From Citrobacter youngae (lineage in GTDB: Bacteria > Pseudomonadota > Gammaproteobacteria > Enterobacterales > Enterobacteriaceae): DNA of 64,000 nt. The stretch's first letter is position 1. Every line of letters begins with the position of its first letter. Position numbers and translations under genes: made by a program. The stretch is taken from assembly GCF_003818115.1 (NCBI RefSeq), contig NZ_RPOI01000010.1, positions 1 to 64,000 on the forward strand, read 5' to 3'. The notes under the pieces were generated by a model that saw only the letters and a program-made list of their open reading frames with translations, ran no database searches and was not told the DNA's origin. Below are positions 48,713 to 59,421 of the stretch, one piece after another.

Positions 48713-48732
48713 TACTGTATAAACAGCCACTA
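48713..48732. promoter_or_regulatory. LexA box of dinG
   Basis: On the reverse strand TAGTGGCTGTTTATACAGTA is one base different from the E. coli dinG LexA box as I recall it (TATTGG...). Spacing of the GTG and CAG half-site cores is 10 bp. It is 15 bp before the dinG start codon. Confidence 0.78.
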
Positions 48733-48759
48733 TTGTGGCACTTTCTGGGACGTGTCGCA

Positions 48760-48791
48760 AAAAGAAAAGCCCGACCTTTCGGCCGGGCTCG
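48760..48791 (-). terminator. Terminator of rhlE
   Basis: On the reverse strand AGCCCGGCC and GGTCGGGCT arms enclose GAAA and are followed by TTTTCTTTTT. It begins 6 bp after the rhlE stop, and the dinG LexA box follows within 30 bp. Confidence 0.9.
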
Positions 48792-48794
48792 CAA

Positions 48795-50144
48795 TTACTG
48801 TGCGGAAGACGGTTTGCGCGGACGGCGCGGCGGACGAGGCTTATCACCTGCCGGTTTGCCTTCGCCGCTACGCGGCTTCGCTTTTGGCGCACCGCCATCC
48901 TGACGACGCGGCTGCTGGCCACGCCCTGCTCCACCCTGACCGCGACCGCCACCGCCGCCGCCACGCTGCTGGCGACCGTTCTGGATCGGCTCGGCTTTGA
49001 TGGAGGGGTCCGGCTCGTAGCCTGGCGTTGCAATACGCGGGATCTCTTTTTTCAGCAACTTCTCGATGTCACGCAGCAACTTGTGTTCATCGACGCACAC
49101 CAGAGACAACGCTTCGCCGGTAGCTGCGGCACGCCCGGTACGGCCAATACGGTGCACGTAATCTTCCGGGACGTTTGGCAGCTCGTAGTTCACCACGTGT
49201 GGCAACTCTTCGATATCGAGGCCACGCGCGGCAATATCGGTCGCCACCAGCACGCGAATATCCCCGGATTTAAAATCGGCCAGCGCACGGGTACGCGCTC
49301 CCTGAGATTTGTTACCGTGGATCGCCGCGCTGCGGATACCGTCTTTATTCAGCTGTTCAGCCAGATGATTCGCACCGTGTTTGGTACGGGTAAACACCAG
49401 CACCTGCTGCCAGTTGCCCTGACCAATCATCTGCGACAGCAGCTCACGTTTACGTTTTTTATCCACGAAATGAACGTGCTGAGTCACCTGCTCTGAGGCG
49501 GTATTACGGCGCGCCACTTCGATTTCCAGCGGATTGTGCAGCAGCTTTTCGGCCAGCGACTTAATATCGTCAGAGAACGTTGCTGAGAACAGCAGGTTCT
49601 GGCGTTTTGCCGGCAGCTTCGCCAGAACGCGACGAATGTCGTGAATAAAGCCCATATCCAGCATGCGGTCAGCTTCATCGAGTACCAGGATCTCAACCTG
49701 ATCCAGTTTCACCGCATTCTGGTGTTCCAGATCGAGCAAACGACCAGGTGTGGCAATCAGTACATCCACACCACCGCGCAGCTTCATCATCTGCGGGTTA
49801 ATGCTGACGCCACCGAAGACCACCAGCGAGCGAATATTCAGATACTTACTGTAATCACGTACGTTTTCGCCAATCTGGGCCGCCAGTTCACGGGTTGGCG
49901 TGAGGATCAGCGCACGCACCGGGCGACGGCTTTTACCATGCGGCTGATGGGTGATCAGGTGCTGCAACAGCGGCAGGGTAAAACCTGCCGTTTTCCCCGT
50001 ACCGGTCTGGGCGCTGGCCATCAGATCGCGGCCTTCCAGCACGGCAGGAATAGCCTGCTGCTGAATAGGGGTAGGTTCACGGTAACCCTGCTCGGCAACG
50101 GCACGTAAAATTTCAGGGTTTAAACCAAGGGAATCAAAAGACAT
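48795..50144 (-). CDS. rhlE: ATP-dependent RNA helicase RhlE
   Basis: RhlE is a DEAD-box helicase with a role in ribosome assembly. The 449-aa protein shows the Q motif ([10 protein letters not shown]), Walker A AQTGTGKT near residue 45-52, the DEAD box in [11 protein letters not shown], and HRIGRTGR. The C-terminal 60 residues form a Gly-Arg-Gln-rich basic tail ([14 protein letters not shown]) for RNA binding. Start ATG is preceded by GGAGTTGTT. It is divergent from cecR, which binds between them. E. coli ybiA, usually between rhlE and dinG, is absent. Confidence 0.95.
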   Translation of the reverse strand: MSFDSLGLNPEILRAVAEQGYREPTPIQQQAIPAVLEGRDLMASAQTGTGKTAGFTLPLLQHLITHQPHGKSRRPVRALILTPTRELAAQIGENVRDYSKYLNIRSLVVFGGVSINPQMMKLRGGVDVLIATPGRLLDLEHQNAVKLDQVEILVLDEADRMLDMGFIHDIRRVLAKLPAKRQNLLFSATFSDDIKSLAEKLLHNPLEIEVARRNTASEQVTQHVHFVDKKRKRELLSQMIGQGNWQQVLVFTRTKHGANHLAEQLNKDGIRSAAIHGNKSQGARTRALADFKSGDIRVLVATDIAARGLDIEELPHVVNYELPNVPEDYVHRIGRTGRAAATGEALSLVCVDEHKLLRDIEKLLKKEIPRIATPGYEPDPSIKAEPIQNGRQQRGGGGGGRGQGGAGRGQQPRRQDGGAPKAKPRSGEGKPAGDKPRPPRRPRKPSSAQ

Positions 50145-50327
50145 AACAACTCCGAACCGCCCTGACCGTTACCGGTGTCGTTTTCAGGGAGATACATACA
50201 ATAGAGATGACAAAAACCACAATGTCATGAAGGGGCGGAGTGTAGCAGTTTTTGTGATGTGCCGCATAAATTATCCCTTCACTGGAAAATAACCGTCCGG
50301 ACTGGACAAGGCTGCATATCAGTCATA

Positions 50328-50353
50328 ATCTTAATCAATCGATTGATTAAGAT
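50328..50353. promoter_or_regulatory. CecR operator, 26-bp perfect palindrome
   Basis: The arm ATCTTAATCAATC is followed directly by its exact complement. It sits 13 bp before the cecR start and lies between divergent cecR and rhlE. E. coli CecR is known to bind this intergenic region and control both genes. Confidence 0.82.
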
Positions 50354-50365
50354 CAGAGTCGTGCC

Positions 50366-51043
50366 ATGAATACCCCCACCATGACAACCAAAGGTGAACA
50401 GGCGAAGAACCAGCTCATTGCCGCCGCATTGGCACAATTCGGCGAGTATGGTCTGCACGCCACCACGCGCGATATCGCCGCGCAGGCCGGGCAAAATATA
50501 GCGGCTATCACCTACTATTTTGGCTCAAAAGAGGATTTATATCTCGCCTGCGCCCAGTGGATTGCCGATTTTATCGGCTCGCAGTTTCGTCCGCACGCTG
50601 AAGAGGCCGAGCGTTTATTCGCTCAGCCAGAGCCGGATCGTGGCGCGATGCGCGAATTAATCCTGCGCGCCTGCAAAAATATGATCATGTTGCTCACCCA
50701 GGACGACACCGTAAACCTGAGCAAATTTATTTCGCGGGAACAGCTTTCCCCCACCGCGGCTTATCAACTGGTGCACGACCAGGTTATCAATCCGCTGCAT
50801 ACACACCTGACGCGCCTGATTGCCGCCTATACCGGCGGCGATGCCAACGATACCCAAATGATTCTGCATACCCACGCCATACTCGGCGAGGTGCTGGCTT
50901 TTCGTCTGGGGAAAGAAACCATTCTGTTGCGTACGGGTTGGTCACAATTTGATGAGGATAAAACCGCGCTGATTGACCAAACGATCACCTGTCACATCGA
51001 TCTTATTCTGCAAGGTTTAACGCAAAGGAGTCTGGAGTCATGA
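50366..51043 (+). CDS. cecR: TetR-family regulator CecR (YbiH)
   Basis: CecR is a TetR-type repressor that affects sensitivity to cefoperazone and chloramphenicol in E. coli through ybhGFSR and rhlE. The 225-aa protein has the N-terminal helix-turn-helix at about residues 32-54 ([23 protein letters not shown]) and a C-terminal ligand domain. It is the first gene of the operon and overlaps ybhG by 4 bp. A 26-bp palindrome precedes it. Confidence 0.94.
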   Translation: MNTPTMTTKGEQAKNQLIAAALAQFGEYGLHATTRDIAAQAGQNIAAITYYFGSKEDLYLACAQWIADFIGSQFRPHAEEAERLFAQPEPDRGAMRELILRACKNMIMLLTQDDTVNLSKFISREQLSPTAAYQLVHDQVINPLHTHLTRLIAAYTGGDANDTQMILHTHAILGEVLAFRLGKETILLRTGWSQFDEDKTALIDQTITCHIDLILQGLTQRSLES

Positions 51044-52035
51044 AAAAACCTGTCGTGCTCGGGCTGGTTATCGCGGCCCTCGTTGCCGTGATTGCCGGTG
51101 GAACGTGGTGGTATCAAAGTCGGCAAGATAATGGCCTGACGCTGTACGGCAATGTCGATATCCGTAGCGTCAACCTGAGTTTTCGCGTTGGCGGCAGGCT
51201 GGCCTCGCTGGCGGTTGATGAAGGCGATGCGATTACCGCCGGTCAGGTGCTGGGCGAACTGGACCGCGCACCGTATGAAAACGCATTGATGCAGGCCAAA
51301 GCCAATGTTGCCGCTGCCCAGGCGCAATACGATCTGATGCTGGCCGGGTATCGCGCTGAAGAGATCGCCCAGGCGGCAGCGGCCGTCAAACAGGCACAGG
51401 CTGCCTATGATTACGCACAGAACTTTTATAATCGACAGGTTGGATTGTGGAAAAGCCGCACCATCTCCGCTAACGACCTGGAAAACGCCCGTTCATCACG
51501 TGACCAGGCGCAAGCCTCGTTGAAATCCGCACAGGACAAACTCAGCCAATATCGCAGCGGTAATCGTGTGCAGGACATCGAACAGGCGAAAGCCACGCTC
51601 GAACAAGCTCAGGCCGAGCTGGCACAGGCAGAGCTTAATTTGCATGACACCACGCTGACCTCGCCGTCTGACGGTACGCTTCTCACCCGCGCGGTTGAAC
51701 CCGGCAGCATGCTGAACGAAGGGGGCACGGTGCTGACGCTGTCGCTCACGCGTCCGGTATGGGTCCGCGCCTACGTTGACGAACGCAATCTGAGCCAGGC
51801 GCAGCCAGGACGTGAGATCCTGCTCTATACCGACGGCCGCCCGAACAAACCGTATCACGGCAAAATCGGCTTTGTGTCACCAACCGCCGAATTTACGCCG
51901 AAAACGGTCGAGACTCCTGATCTGCGCACCGATCTGGTGTATCGCCTGCGAATTGTCGTAACCGACGCGGACGATGCGCTGCGTCAGGGAATGCCGGTAA
52001 CGATAAAATTTGGCGATGAGGCACGGCATGAATGA
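51040..52035 (+). CDS. ybhG: Membrane fusion protein YbhG
   Basis: YbhG is the periplasmic adaptor of the YbhGFSR exporter. The 331-aa HlyD-type protein has one N-terminal membrane anchor or uncleaved signal (residues 6-26), the biotinyl-lipoyl halves ([18 protein letters not shown] and [17 protein letters not shown]), a long Ala/Gln-rich coiled coil at about 85-205 and a beta-barrel domain. It overlaps cecR by 4 bp and ybhF by 8 bp. Confidence 0.93.
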   Translation: MKKPVVLGLVIAALVAVIAGGTWWYQSRQDNGLTLYGNVDIRSVNLSFRVGGRLASLAVDEGDAITAGQVLGELDRAPYENALMQAKANVAAAQAQYDLMLAGYRAEEIAQAAAAVKQAQAAYDYAQNFYNRQVGLWKSRTISANDLENARSSRDQAQASLKSAQDKLSQYRSGNRVQDIEQAKATLEQAQAELAQAELNLHDTTLTSPSDGTLLTRAVEPGSMLNEGGTVLTLSLTRPVWVRAYVDERNLSQAQPGREILLYTDGRPNKPYHGKIGFVSPTAEFTPKTVETPDLRTDLVYRLRIVVTDADDALRQGMPVTIKFGDEARHE

Positions 52036-53764
52036 TGCCGTTATTACGCTCAAAGGGCTGACAAAAAACTTTGCCGGTATGGAAAAACCGGCCGTCGCCC
52101 CGCTCGACTGTATCGTGCATGCGGGCTACGTGACCGGGCTTGTCGGGCCGGACGGCGCGGGCAAAACCACGCTGATGCGCATGCTGGCGGGATTATTAAA
52201 ACCTGATGCCGGAAGTGCTGCGGTGATTGGTTTTGACCCCATCAAAGACGACAGCGCGCTGCACGCGGTGCTGGGCTATATGCCGCAGAAATTTGGTCTG
52301 TATGAAGATTTAACCGTCATGGAGAACCTCAATCTCTATGCCGATTTGCGCAGCGTCACCGGTGAGGCGCGAGAAAAAACCTTTGCCCGCCTGCTGGAAT
52401 TTACCTCGCTGGGGCCATTTACCGGACGACTGGCGGGCAAACTTTCCGGTGGGATGAAACAGAAGCTCGGGCTGGCCTGTACGCTGGTCGGCGAACCCAA
52501 AGTATTGTTGCTGGATGAACCGGGTGTCGGTGTCGACCCCATCTCCCGTCGTGAACTGTGGCAAATGGTTCATGAGCTGGCCGGGGATGGCATGTTGATC
52601 CTCTGGAGCACCTCGTATCTGGATGAAGCAGAGCAGTGCCGCGATGTACTGCTGATGAACGAAGGCGAACTGTTGTATCAGGGTGAACCGACGCGACTGA
52701 CGCAAACCATGGCGGGCCGCAGTTTCCTGATGAGCAGTCCGCAGGAAAATAACCGCCGACTGCTGCAACGCGCGTTAAAACTACCGCAGGTCAGCGACGG
52801 GATGATTCAGGGGAAATCGGTACGCTTAATCCTGAAAAAAGCAGCCACTGCGGACGATATTCGTCGGGCAGACGGCATGCCGGAGATTAACATCAGCGAA
52901 ACGACTCCCCGCTTTGAGGATGCCTTTATCGATTTACTCGGCGGAGCCGGAACATCGGAATCCCCGCTGGGCGCTATCCTGCATACCGTGGAAGGCACGC
53001 CTGGCGAAACGGTGATCGAAGCCAAAGCGCTGACCAAGAAGTTTGGCGATTTTGCCGCGACCGACCACGTAGACTTTTCCGTACAGCGTGGTGAGATTTT
53101 TGGCCTGCTAGGGCCCAACGGTGCCGGTAAATCCACCACCTTTAAAATGATGTGCGGCCTGCTGGTTCCCACCTCCGGCAAAGCGCTGGTGCTGGACATG
53201 GATCTGAAAGTCAGCTCCGGCAAAGCACGCCAGCATCTGGGCTATATGGCGCAAAAATTCTCCCTGTACGGCAACCTGACCGTTGAGCAGAACCTGCGCT
53301 TTTTCTCCGGCGTCTACGGTCTGCGCGGTCGGGCGCAGAAGGAGAAAATCGATCGTATGAGCGAGGCATTTGGCCTGAAGAGTATCGCGTCTCACGCCAC
53401 CGACGATCTGCCGCTGGGCTTTAAGCAGCGCCTGGCACTGGCCTGCTCGCTGATGCATGAACCCGATATCCTGTTCCTCGATGAACCCACTTCCGGAGTC
53501 GATCCCCTCACCCGTCGGGAGTTCTGGCTGCATATCAACAGCATGGTGGAAAAAGGCGTCACGGTGATGGTGACCACCCACTTTATGGATGAGGCGGAAT
53601 ACTGTGACCGTATCGGGCTGGTGTATCGCGGCAAACTGATTGCCAGCGGCACGCCTGATGACCTGAAAGCACAAGCAGCCGATAGCGACACGCCGGACCC
53701 AACGATGGAACAGGCGTTTATCACGCTAATCAATGACTGGGATAAGGAGCACGCGCATGAGTAA
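52028..53764 (+). CDS. ybhF: Double ABC-ATPase YbhF of the YbhGFSR exporter
   Basis: YbhF energises export of tetracycline and other drugs, and Na+(Li+)/H+ exchange has been proposed in E. coli. The 578-aa chain has two ABC domains: Walker A GPDGAGKT then GPNGAGKS; signatures LSGGMKQKL and, in place of LSGGQ in the second, LPLGFKQRL; Walker [12 protein letters not shown] and [11 protein letters not shown]. The unusual second signature (PLGF) is typical of this family. ATG at 52028 (MNDAVITLK) overlaps ybhG by 8 bp. Confidence 0.94.
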   Translation: MNDAVITLKGLTKNFAGMEKPAVAPLDCIVHAGYVTGLVGPDGAGKTTLMRMLAGLLKPDAGSAAVIGFDPIKDDSALHAVLGYMPQKFGLYEDLTVMENLNLYADLRSVTGEAREKTFARLLEFTSLGPFTGRLAGKLSGGMKQKLGLACTLVGEPKVLLLDEPGVGVDPISRRELWQMVHELAGDGMLILWSTSYLDEAEQCRDVLLMNEGELLYQGEPTRLTQTMAGRSFLMSSPQENNRRLLQRALKLPQVSDGMIQGKSVRLILKKAATADDIRRADGMPEINISETTPRFEDAFIDLLGGAGTSESPLGAILHTVEGTPGETVIEAKALTKKFGDFAATDHVDFSVQRGEIFGLLGPNGAGKSTTFKMMCGLLVPTSGKALVLDMDLKVSSGKARQHLGYMAQKFSLYGNLTVEQNLRFFSGVYGLRGRAQKEKIDRMSEAFGLKSIASHATDDLPLGFKQRLALACSLMHEPDILFLDEPTSGVDPLTRREFWLHINSMVEKGVTVMVTTHFMDEAEYCDRIGLVYRGKLIASGTPDDLKAQAADSDTPDPTMEQAFITLINDWDKEHAHE

Positions 53765-54890
53765 TTCCGCCCTCTCCTGGCGTCGCGTACGCGCGCTGTG
53801 CGTGAAAGAAACCCGCCAGATCGTCCGCGATCCCAGCAGTTGGCTGATTGCCGTCGTGATCCCGCTGCTGCTGCTGTTTATCTTCGGCTACGGGATCAAC
53901 CTCGACTCCAGCAAGCTGCGGGTAGGGATTTTGCTCGAACAGCAAAGCGAGGAGGCGCTGGATTTTACCCATACCATGACCGGCTCGCCGTATATTGACG
54001 CCACCATCAGCGATAACCGTCAGGAATTGATTGAGAAAATGCAGGCCGGGCGCATTCGCGGGCTGGTGGTGATCCCGGTGAATTTTGCCCAGCAGATGGC
54101 GCGACCCAACGACGTGGCGCCGATCCAGGTGATCACCGACGGCAGCGAACCGAATACCGCCAACTTTGTACAGGGTTATGTCGAAGGTATCTGGCAGATC
54201 TGGCAACAACAGCGGGCGGAAGACCGGGGAGAATCATTCAAGCCCTTGATCGACGTGCAGACCCGCTACTGGTTTAACCCGGCAGCCATCAGCCAGCACT
54301 TTATTATTCCCGGAGCGGTGACCATCATAATGACGGTCATTGGAGCAATCCTCACCTCATTAGTGGTAGCGCGCGAATGGGAACGCGGAACCATGGAGGC
54401 CCTGCTGTCTACCGAAGTCACCCGCGTCGAGCTGCTGCTGTGCAAACTGATCCCGTATTACTTTCTGGGCATGCTGGCGATGCTGCTGTGTATGCTGGTG
54501 TCGGTATTTATTCTTGGCGTGCCCTATCGCGGCTCGTTGCTGATCCTGTTTTTCATTACCAGCCTGTTTCTGCTGAGTACGCTCGGCATGGGCCTGTTGA
54601 TTTCGACTATTACCCGCAACCAGTTTAACGCCGCGCAGGTCGCGCTGAACGCCGCTTTCCTGCCCTCGATTATGCTGTCAGGTTTTATCTTCCAGATAGA
54701 CAGCATGCCCGCGATTATCCGGGCGGTAACCTACATTATTCCGGCGCGTTATTTCGTCAGCACCCTGCAAAGCCTGTTTCTGGCGGGAAATATTCCAGTG
54801 GTGCTAATTATCAACGTGCTGTTTTTAATCGCTTCGGCGGTAATGTTTATTGGCCTGACGTGGCTGAAAACCAAACGTCGGCTGGATTAA
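53757..54890 (+). CDS. ybhS: ABC-2 type permease YbhS
   Basis: YbhS is one of two ABC-2 permeases of the exporter. The 377-aa protein has an N-terminal helix ([18 protein letters not shown]), a periplasmic domain of about 140 residues, then five helices with the ABC-2 motif [18 protein letters not shown] at 53757 overlaps ybhF by 8 bp. Its partner ybhR follows after 10 bp. Confidence 0.94.
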   Translation: MSNSALSWRRVRALCVKETRQIVRDPSSWLIAVVIPLLLLFIFGYGINLDSSKLRVGILLEQQSEEALDFTHTMTGSPYIDATISDNRQELIEKMQAGRIRGLVVIPVNFAQQMARPNDVAPIQVITDGSEPNTANFVQGYVEGIWQIWQQQRAEDRGESFKPLIDVQTRYWFNPAAISQHFIIPGAVTIIMTVIGAILTSLVVAREWERGTMEALLSTEVTRVELLLCKLIPYYFLGMLAMLLCMLVSVFILGVPYRGSLLILFFITSLFLLSTLGMGLLISTITRNQFNAAQVALNAAFLPSIMLSGFIFQIDSMPAIIRAVTYIIPARYFVSTLQSLFLAGNIPVVLIINVLFLIASAVMFIGLTWLKTKRRLD

Positions 54891-54900
54891 GGGGACGGGC

Positions 54901-56007
54901 ATGTTTCATCGCTTATGGACGTTAATTCGTAAAGAGCTGCAATCGCTGCTACGCGAACCGCAAACGCGAGCCATTCTGATTTTACCGGTACTGATTCAGG
55001 TGATCCTGTTCCCGTTTGCGGCAACGCTGGAAGTGACCAACGCCACTATCGCTATCTATAACGAAGACAACGGTAAACATTCGGTGGAATTAACCCAACG
55101 CTTCGCCCGCGCCAGCGCCTTTACCCATATTCTGCTGCTAAAAAGTCCCCAGGAAATCCAACCCACTATCGACACGCAAAAAGCACTGCTACTGGTGCGC
55201 TTCCCGGCAGACTTCTCGCGTAATCTGGATACTTTCCAGCAGGCACCCATGCAGCTAATTCTCGATGGGCGCAACTCCAACAGCGCGCAGATTGCCGCAA
55301 ATTATCTGCAGCAGATCGTTAAGACGTATCAGCAGGAGTTGATGGACGGCAAGCCGAAACCAAACAACAGCGAGCTGGTCGTGCGTAACTGGTACAACCC
55401 GAATCTGGATTACAAATGGTTCGTGGTTCCGTCGCTGATCGCCATGATCACCACTATCGGCGTAATGATCGTCACCTCGCTCTCGGTTGCTCGCGAGCGC
55501 GAGCAAGGCACGCTGGATCAACTGCTGGTTTCCCCGCTTACCACCTGGCAGATTTTCATCGGTAAAGCGGTGCCGGCACTGATTGTTGCCACCTTTCAGG
55601 CCACCATCGTACTGGCAATCGGCATCTGGGCCTATCACATCCCGTTTGCCGGTTCACTGGGGCTGTTCTACTTCACGATGGTGATTTACGGACTGTCGCT
55701 GGTGGGATTTGGCTTGCTGATTTCGTCACTGTGCGCGACACAGCAGCAGGCATTTATCGGCGTCTTTGTCTTTATGATGCCGGCCATTTTGCTGTCCGGA
55801 TATGTCTCTCCGGTCGAAAATATGCCTGTGTGGTTGCAGAATCTGACATGGATAAACCCGATCCGTCACTTTACGGACATCACAAAACAGATTTACCTGA
55901 AGGATGCGAGTCTGCAGATTGTCTGGGGAAGTTTGTGGCCGCTATTGGTGATAGCGGCCACAACAGGCTCAGCGGCGTATGCGATGTTTAGACGCAAAGT
56001 GATGTAA
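54901..56007 (+). CDS. ybhR: ABC-2 type permease YbhR
   Basis: YbhR is the second permease of the YbhGFSR exporter. The 368-aa protein has the same layout as YbhS: an N-terminal helix ([19 protein letters not shown]), a periplasmic domain, and the [15 protein letters not shown] motif before the membrane bundle. The length equals E. coli. Its last 39 bases overlap the end of convergent ybhQ, so no terminator fits between them. Confidence 0.94.
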   Translation: MFHRLWTLIRKELQSLLREPQTRAILILPVLIQVILFPFAATLEVTNATIAIYNEDNGKHSVELTQRFARASAFTHILLLKSPQEIQPTIDTQKALLLVRFPADFSRNLDTFQQAPMQLILDGRNSNSAQIAANYLQQIVKTYQQELMDGKPKPNNSELVVRNWYNPNLDYKWFVVPSLIAMITTIGVMIVTSLSVAREREQGTLDQLLVSPLTTWQIFIGKAVPALIVATFQATIVLAIGIWAYHIPFAGSLGLFYFTMVIYGLSLVGFGLLISSLCATQQQAFIGVFVFMMPAILLSGYVSPVENMPVWLQNLTWINPIRHFTDITKQIYLKDASLQIVWGSLWPLLVIAATTGSAAYAMFRRKVM

Positions 56008-56379
56008 CTTTTTGTCTTTCGCCAACAGCGAGACCACTGCGGGTCCGGCAAGGATCGCCAGCCCCGCCAGCGCCAGTAACACGTTGTTTTGCAGCACACG
56101 CGACAGTAACCACAGTACGATCATTGCCGCACCGAAATACCACGTGGTCGTCAGCTCTTCCAGCACGTCAGCCACATCACGCCAGCGCTGTTCATGGTGA
56201 CGTTGCAATGCCAGCATTAAGATAACCGTTACGCCATACACGACGCATAATCCCAGGCCGACGTGCACCAGCTTGCCGCTCATCCAGCCCATTACCAGCA
56301 ACGCCACTACCAGTAAATGCAACACAATCTGCCAGCAACTTAGACCCGTTGCGACACGAACACGTTGTTGCCACCTCAT
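55969..56379 (-). CDS. ybhQ: Inner membrane protein YbhQ
   Basis: YbhQ is a 136-aa inner-membrane protein of unknown function with four predicted helices; the sequence matches E. coli YbhQ in length and in [17 protein letters not shown] and [18 protein letters not shown]. The C-terminal tail is basic (ASKHRIRR). It overlaps ybhR by 39 bp tail to tail. The ORF is kept despite the overlap because of its family match along the whole chain. Confidence 0.9.
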   Translation of the reverse strand: MRWQQRVRVATGLSCWQIVLHLLVVALLVMGWMSGKLVHVGLGLCVVYGVTVILMLALQRHHEQRWRDVADVLEELTTTWYFGAAMIVLWLLSRVLQNNVLLALAGLAILAGPAVVSLLAKDKKLHHFASKHRIRR

Positions 56380-56568
56380 GGCTTTTCTCCTGAAGGATTT
56401 TTAACTAATTATTCAGAGTACCGGACTTTACGGAAAATTCCGCAACACCGCATCTTTTTGTGACGGCGACTACACTATTTATTTCGCCACAGAATTCGCG
56501 ATACGGTCAAACCCCCCATCCCGAAGGATGATGGAGAGAGTCAGGAAAGTGACGCCAACGGGAGAATC

Positions 56569-57330
56569 ATGAGCGAATCAGCAGACCGATTTTCATTCAA
56601 TGTGCTCACCATTAATACTCACAAGGGTTTCACCGCCTTTAACAGACGCTTTATTTTGCCCGAGCTGCGGGATGCCGTCAGGGCAGTTGGCGCAGATATT
56701 GTGTGCCTGCAGGAAGTGCTGGGCGCTCACGACGTACACTCACTGCAGATAGAAAACTGGCCGGATACCAGCCATTACGAGTTTCTGGCCGACACCATGT
56801 GGCGCGATTTCGCCTACGGGCGCAATGCCGTGTATTCACAGGGGCATCACGGCAACGCCGTGCTATCGCGCTACCCCATTGAGCATTATGAAAACCGTGA
56901 TATATCCGTTGGCACGAGTGAAAAACGCGGTGTGCTTTACTGTCGCATTGTGCCGCCGATGCTTTCCCGCCCGATTCATGTGATGTGCGTCCACCTCGGT
57001 TTGCGTGAAGCCCATCGCCAGGCACAGCTCAGCATGCTGGCAAATTGGGTCAATGCCCTGCCCAACGCGGATCCCGTGGTGGTTGCTGGCGATTTTAACG
57101 ACTGGCGACAACAGGCAAATTATCCGTTAAAGAGCCAGGCCGGCCTTGACGAGATTTTTACCCGCGCTCACGGTCGCCCGGCGCGAACATTTCCAGTGCA
57201 GTTTCCCCTGCTGCGTCTGGACAGGATCTATGTGAAAAACGCGAATGCCAGTACCCCTACGACGCTGGCGCTGCGTCACTGGCGACATTTGTCCGATCAT
57301 GCCCCCCTGAGCGCGGAGATTCGTGTATGA
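56569..57330 (+). CDS. ybhP: Endonuclease/exonuclease/phosphatase-family protein YbhP
   Basis: YbhP belongs to the EEP superfamily, like DNase I and exonuclease III. The 253-aa protein shows NTHKGF, CLQEVLG, the VAGDFNDWR motif and the final [10 protein letters not shown] with catalytic Asp-His. Its substrate is unproven. It overlaps clsB by 4 bp, so it is translated with the cardiolipin synthase, and in E. coli ybhP-clsB are studied together. In E. coli ybhN follows clsB; here only a relic is left. Confidence 0.92.
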   Translation: MSESADRFSFNVLTINTHKGFTAFNRRFILPELRDAVRAVGADIVCLQEVLGAHDVHSLQIENWPDTSHYEFLADTMWRDFAYGRNAVYSQGHHGNAVLSRYPIEHYENRDISVGTSEKRGVLYCRIVPPMLSRPIHVMCVHLGLREAHRQAQLSMLANWVNALPNADPVVVAGDFNDWRQQANYPLKSQAGLDEIFTRAHGRPARTFPVQFPLLRLDRIYVKNANASTPTTLALRHWRHLSDHAPLSAEIRV

Positions 57331-58568
57331 AAACTGGCTGGCGTGAAGGCAATCAAATTCAGCTACTGGAAAATGGCGATCAGTTCTATCCCGCCGTATT
57401 TCACGCGATTGAGCACGCGGAGCAAAAAATCATTCTGGAGACCTTTATCTGGTTTGAAGATGCGGTCGGGAAACAGCTACATGCCGCACTGCTCGCTGCC
57501 GCACACCGCGGGATCGCCGCAGAGGTGTTGCTGGACGGCTACGGCTCACCGGATCTAAGCGACAGCTTTGTCGAAGAGTTAACCGCGGCGGGTATTGTTT
57601 TCCGTTATTACGATCCGCGCCCACGCCTGTTCGGGATGCGCACCAATCTGTTTCGCCGGATGCATCGCAAAATTGTGGTCATTGACGATCGCATCGCCTT
57701 CGTCGGCGGTATTAATTACTCCGCCGAACACATGTCTGACTACGGGCCGGAAGCCAAGCAAGATTACGCTGTGCGTGTTGAAGGTCCGATTGTGGTTGAT
57801 ATTCTGACATTCGTGCTGGAAAACCTGCCGGGACAAAGCGCCGTACGCCGCTGGTGGCGACGGCATCACCGGGCAGTCGAAAATCATCGCCCCGGTGAAG
57901 CGCAGGCGCTGTTCGTCTGGCGTGATAACGAGGAACATCGCGATGATATTGAACGCCATTATTTGAAAATGCTCGCGCAGGCAAAGCGGGAAGTGATTAT
58001 TGCCAATGCCTATTTCTTCCCCGGTTATCGTCTGTTGCATGCCCTGCGTAAAGCAGCACGACGCGGCGTACGGGTAAAACTCATCGTTCAGGGCGAGCCT
58101 GATATACCCATTGTGAAAGTGGGCGCCCGGCTGCTGTATAACTATCTGGTCAAAGGGGGCGTCCACGTCTACGAATATCACCGCAAGCCGCTGCATGGCA
58201 AAGTGGCGCTGATGGACGATCACTGGGCTACCGTCGGGTCCAGCAATCTTGACCCGCTCAGTCTGTCGCTGAATCTGGAAGCCAATCTCATTATTCATGA
58301 CCGTGCTTTCAATCAGATCCTGCGCGACAATCTGACTCCCATTATTGCGCAGGACTGCCAGCGAGTTGATGAATCAATGTTACCCAGACGCACCTGGTGG
58401 AACCTGACCAAAAGCGTATTAGCATTTCACTTTTTACGCCACTTCCCGGCACTGGTCGGTTGGCTACCGGCACACACTCCGCGCCTGACTGAAGTGGAGC
58501 CGCCAGCACAACCCGCGATCGAAACACAAGATCGCATTCAAACCGAGGATGCAGGAGGAAAAACCTGA
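57327..58568 (+). CDS. clsB: Cardiolipin synthase B
   Basis: ClsB joins two phosphatidylglycerols into cardiolipin, and also has phosphatidyltransferase activity, at the inner membrane. The 413-aa protein has two phospholipase D HKD motifs: His113-Lys115-Asp120 (HRKIVVIDD) and His290-Lys292-Asp297 (HGKVALMDD). It lacks the N-terminal membrane helices of ClsA. The 413-aa length equals E. coli ClsB, so the deletion of ybhN next to it did not damage the gene. Confidence 0.95.
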   Translation: MKTGWREGNQIQLLENGDQFYPAVFHAIEHAEQKIILETFIWFEDAVGKQLHAALLAAAHRGIAAEVLLDGYGSPDLSDSFVEELTAAGIVFRYYDPRPRLFGMRTNLFRRMHRKIVVIDDRIAFVGGINYSAEHMSDYGPEAKQDYAVRVEGPIVVDILTFVLENLPGQSAVRRWWRRHHRAVENHRPGEAQALFVWRDNEEHRDDIERHYLKMLAQAKREVIIANAYFFPGYRLLHALRKAARRGVRVKLIVQGEPDIPIVKVGARLLYNYLVKGGVHVYEYHRKPLHGKVALMDDHWATVGSSNLDPLSLSLNLEANLIIHDRAFNQILRDNLTPIIAQDCQRVDESMLPRRTWWNLTKSVLAFHFLRHFPALVGWLPAHTPRLTEVEPPAQPAIETQDRIQTEDAGGKT

Positions 58569-58570
58569 TA

Positions 58571-58630
58571 GCGAAGTTGGACGAAAAAGCGCGGGTAAAA
58601 AACGAGGAAGCGATGGCTAAATCACCGTGA
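58571..58630 (+). pseudogene. ybhN: C-terminal relic of ybhN (deleted)
   Basis: After the clsB stop, an in-frame stretch of 19 codons encodes AKLDEKARVKNEEAMAKSP and a stop. It resembles the end of E. coli YbhN as I recall it (AKKLRAKNEAAM). E. coli has a complete ybhN of about 318 codons directly after clsB. Here almost all of it is gone, leaving 2 bp between clsB and the relic. No ribosome site or start codon serves this fragment, so it is not a working gene. YbhN is a multi-helix membrane protein of the LPG-synthase-like UPF0104 family. Confidence 0.6.
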
Positions 58631-58632
58631 CT

Positions 58633-58670
58633 GTAGTGCCGGATGGGGCGTAACGCCTTATCCGGCAACA
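58633..58670. repeat. REP unit between clsB and ybhL
   Basis: GTAGTGCCGGATGGGGCG with CGCCTTATCCGGCAAC forms a single REP palindrome just after the ybhN relic and before the convergent ybhL. It could be where the ybhN deletion resolved, but no direct repeat proves it. Confidence 0.8.
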
Positions 58671-58675
58671 GAGAA

Positions 58676-59380
58676 TTAACGACGATTACCGAAAATACGC
58701 AGCAGCATCAGGAACAGGTTGATGAAGTCCAGATACAGCGTTAACGCCCCAAGAATGGCGTATTTACGCAAGTTGGAACTGTCGCGCAGGTCAATTTGCT
58801 CACCGATATTTTTCAGCTTTTGCGTGTCATAGGCGGTCAGGCCGACAAACACGATCACCCCAATGTAGGTCACCGCCCACATCAGCGCTTCGCTCTTCAG
58901 CCAGAAGTTAACCAACGAGGCCAGAACGATACCAATTAACGCCATAAACAGCATGTTGCCGAAGCCGCTGAGATCGCGTTTGGTGGTGTAGCCGTACAAA
59001 CTCATGATACCGAACATCCCGCCGGTGACCACAAAGGTACTGGCGATAGACGAATAGGTATAGACAATGAAAATGCTTGATAGCGTCAGACCGGTTAACG
59101 CCGAGTAGAGCATAAACAGCGTCGTTGCCATTCCAGCGCTGAGCTTTTGCACCATGCCGGACAGGACAAATACCAGCGCCAGCTGTGCAATGATCAGCCC
59201 AAAGAAGGTAATTTTGCTGGAAAAGACAAACATCATCACCGCAGGCGTATTCGCCGCGTACCATGCAATAAACGCCGTCAGTAACAACCCACAGGTCATC
59301 CAGCCGTAGACCTGCGCCATGTAGGTTTGCAGGCCGGAACGGGCCTGCACAATAGAATCGGATCGTGGGAATCGGTCCAT
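58676..59380 (-). CDS. ybhL: BAX inhibitor-1 family membrane protein YbhL
   Basis: YbhL is an inner-membrane protein of the Bax-inhibitor-1/YccA family, with seven predicted helices and 234 aa as in E. coli. Bacterial relatives leak calcium in a pH-dependent way. The family motif is LYLDFINLFLMLLRIFGNRR at the C-terminus, with the aspartates of TAYDTQKL inside. The role in the cell is not known. E. coli ybhM, normally next to it, is not present. Confidence 0.93.
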   Translation of the reverse strand: MDRFPRSDSIVQARSGLQTYMAQVYGWMTCGLLLTAFIAWYAANTPAVMMFVFSSKITFFGLIIAQLALVFVLSGMVQKLSAGMATTLFMLYSALTGLTLSSIFIVYTYSSIASTFVVTGGMFGIMSLYGYTTKRDLSGFGNMLFMALIGIVLASLVNFWLKSEALMWAVTYIGVIVFVGLTAYDTQKLKNIGEQIDLRDSSNLRKYAILGALTLYLDFINLFLMLLRIFGNRR

Positions 59381-59421
59381 GACAATCTCCTGAGTCAGTA
59401 TGTGCCTAAACCAATTGTACT

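Noticed and set aside
52028-53764. YbhF second ABC signature (LPLGFKQRL) as a sign of an inactive ATPase
   Set aside because: The same change is found in E. coli YbhF, and Walker A and B are intact, so it is a family trait and not decay.
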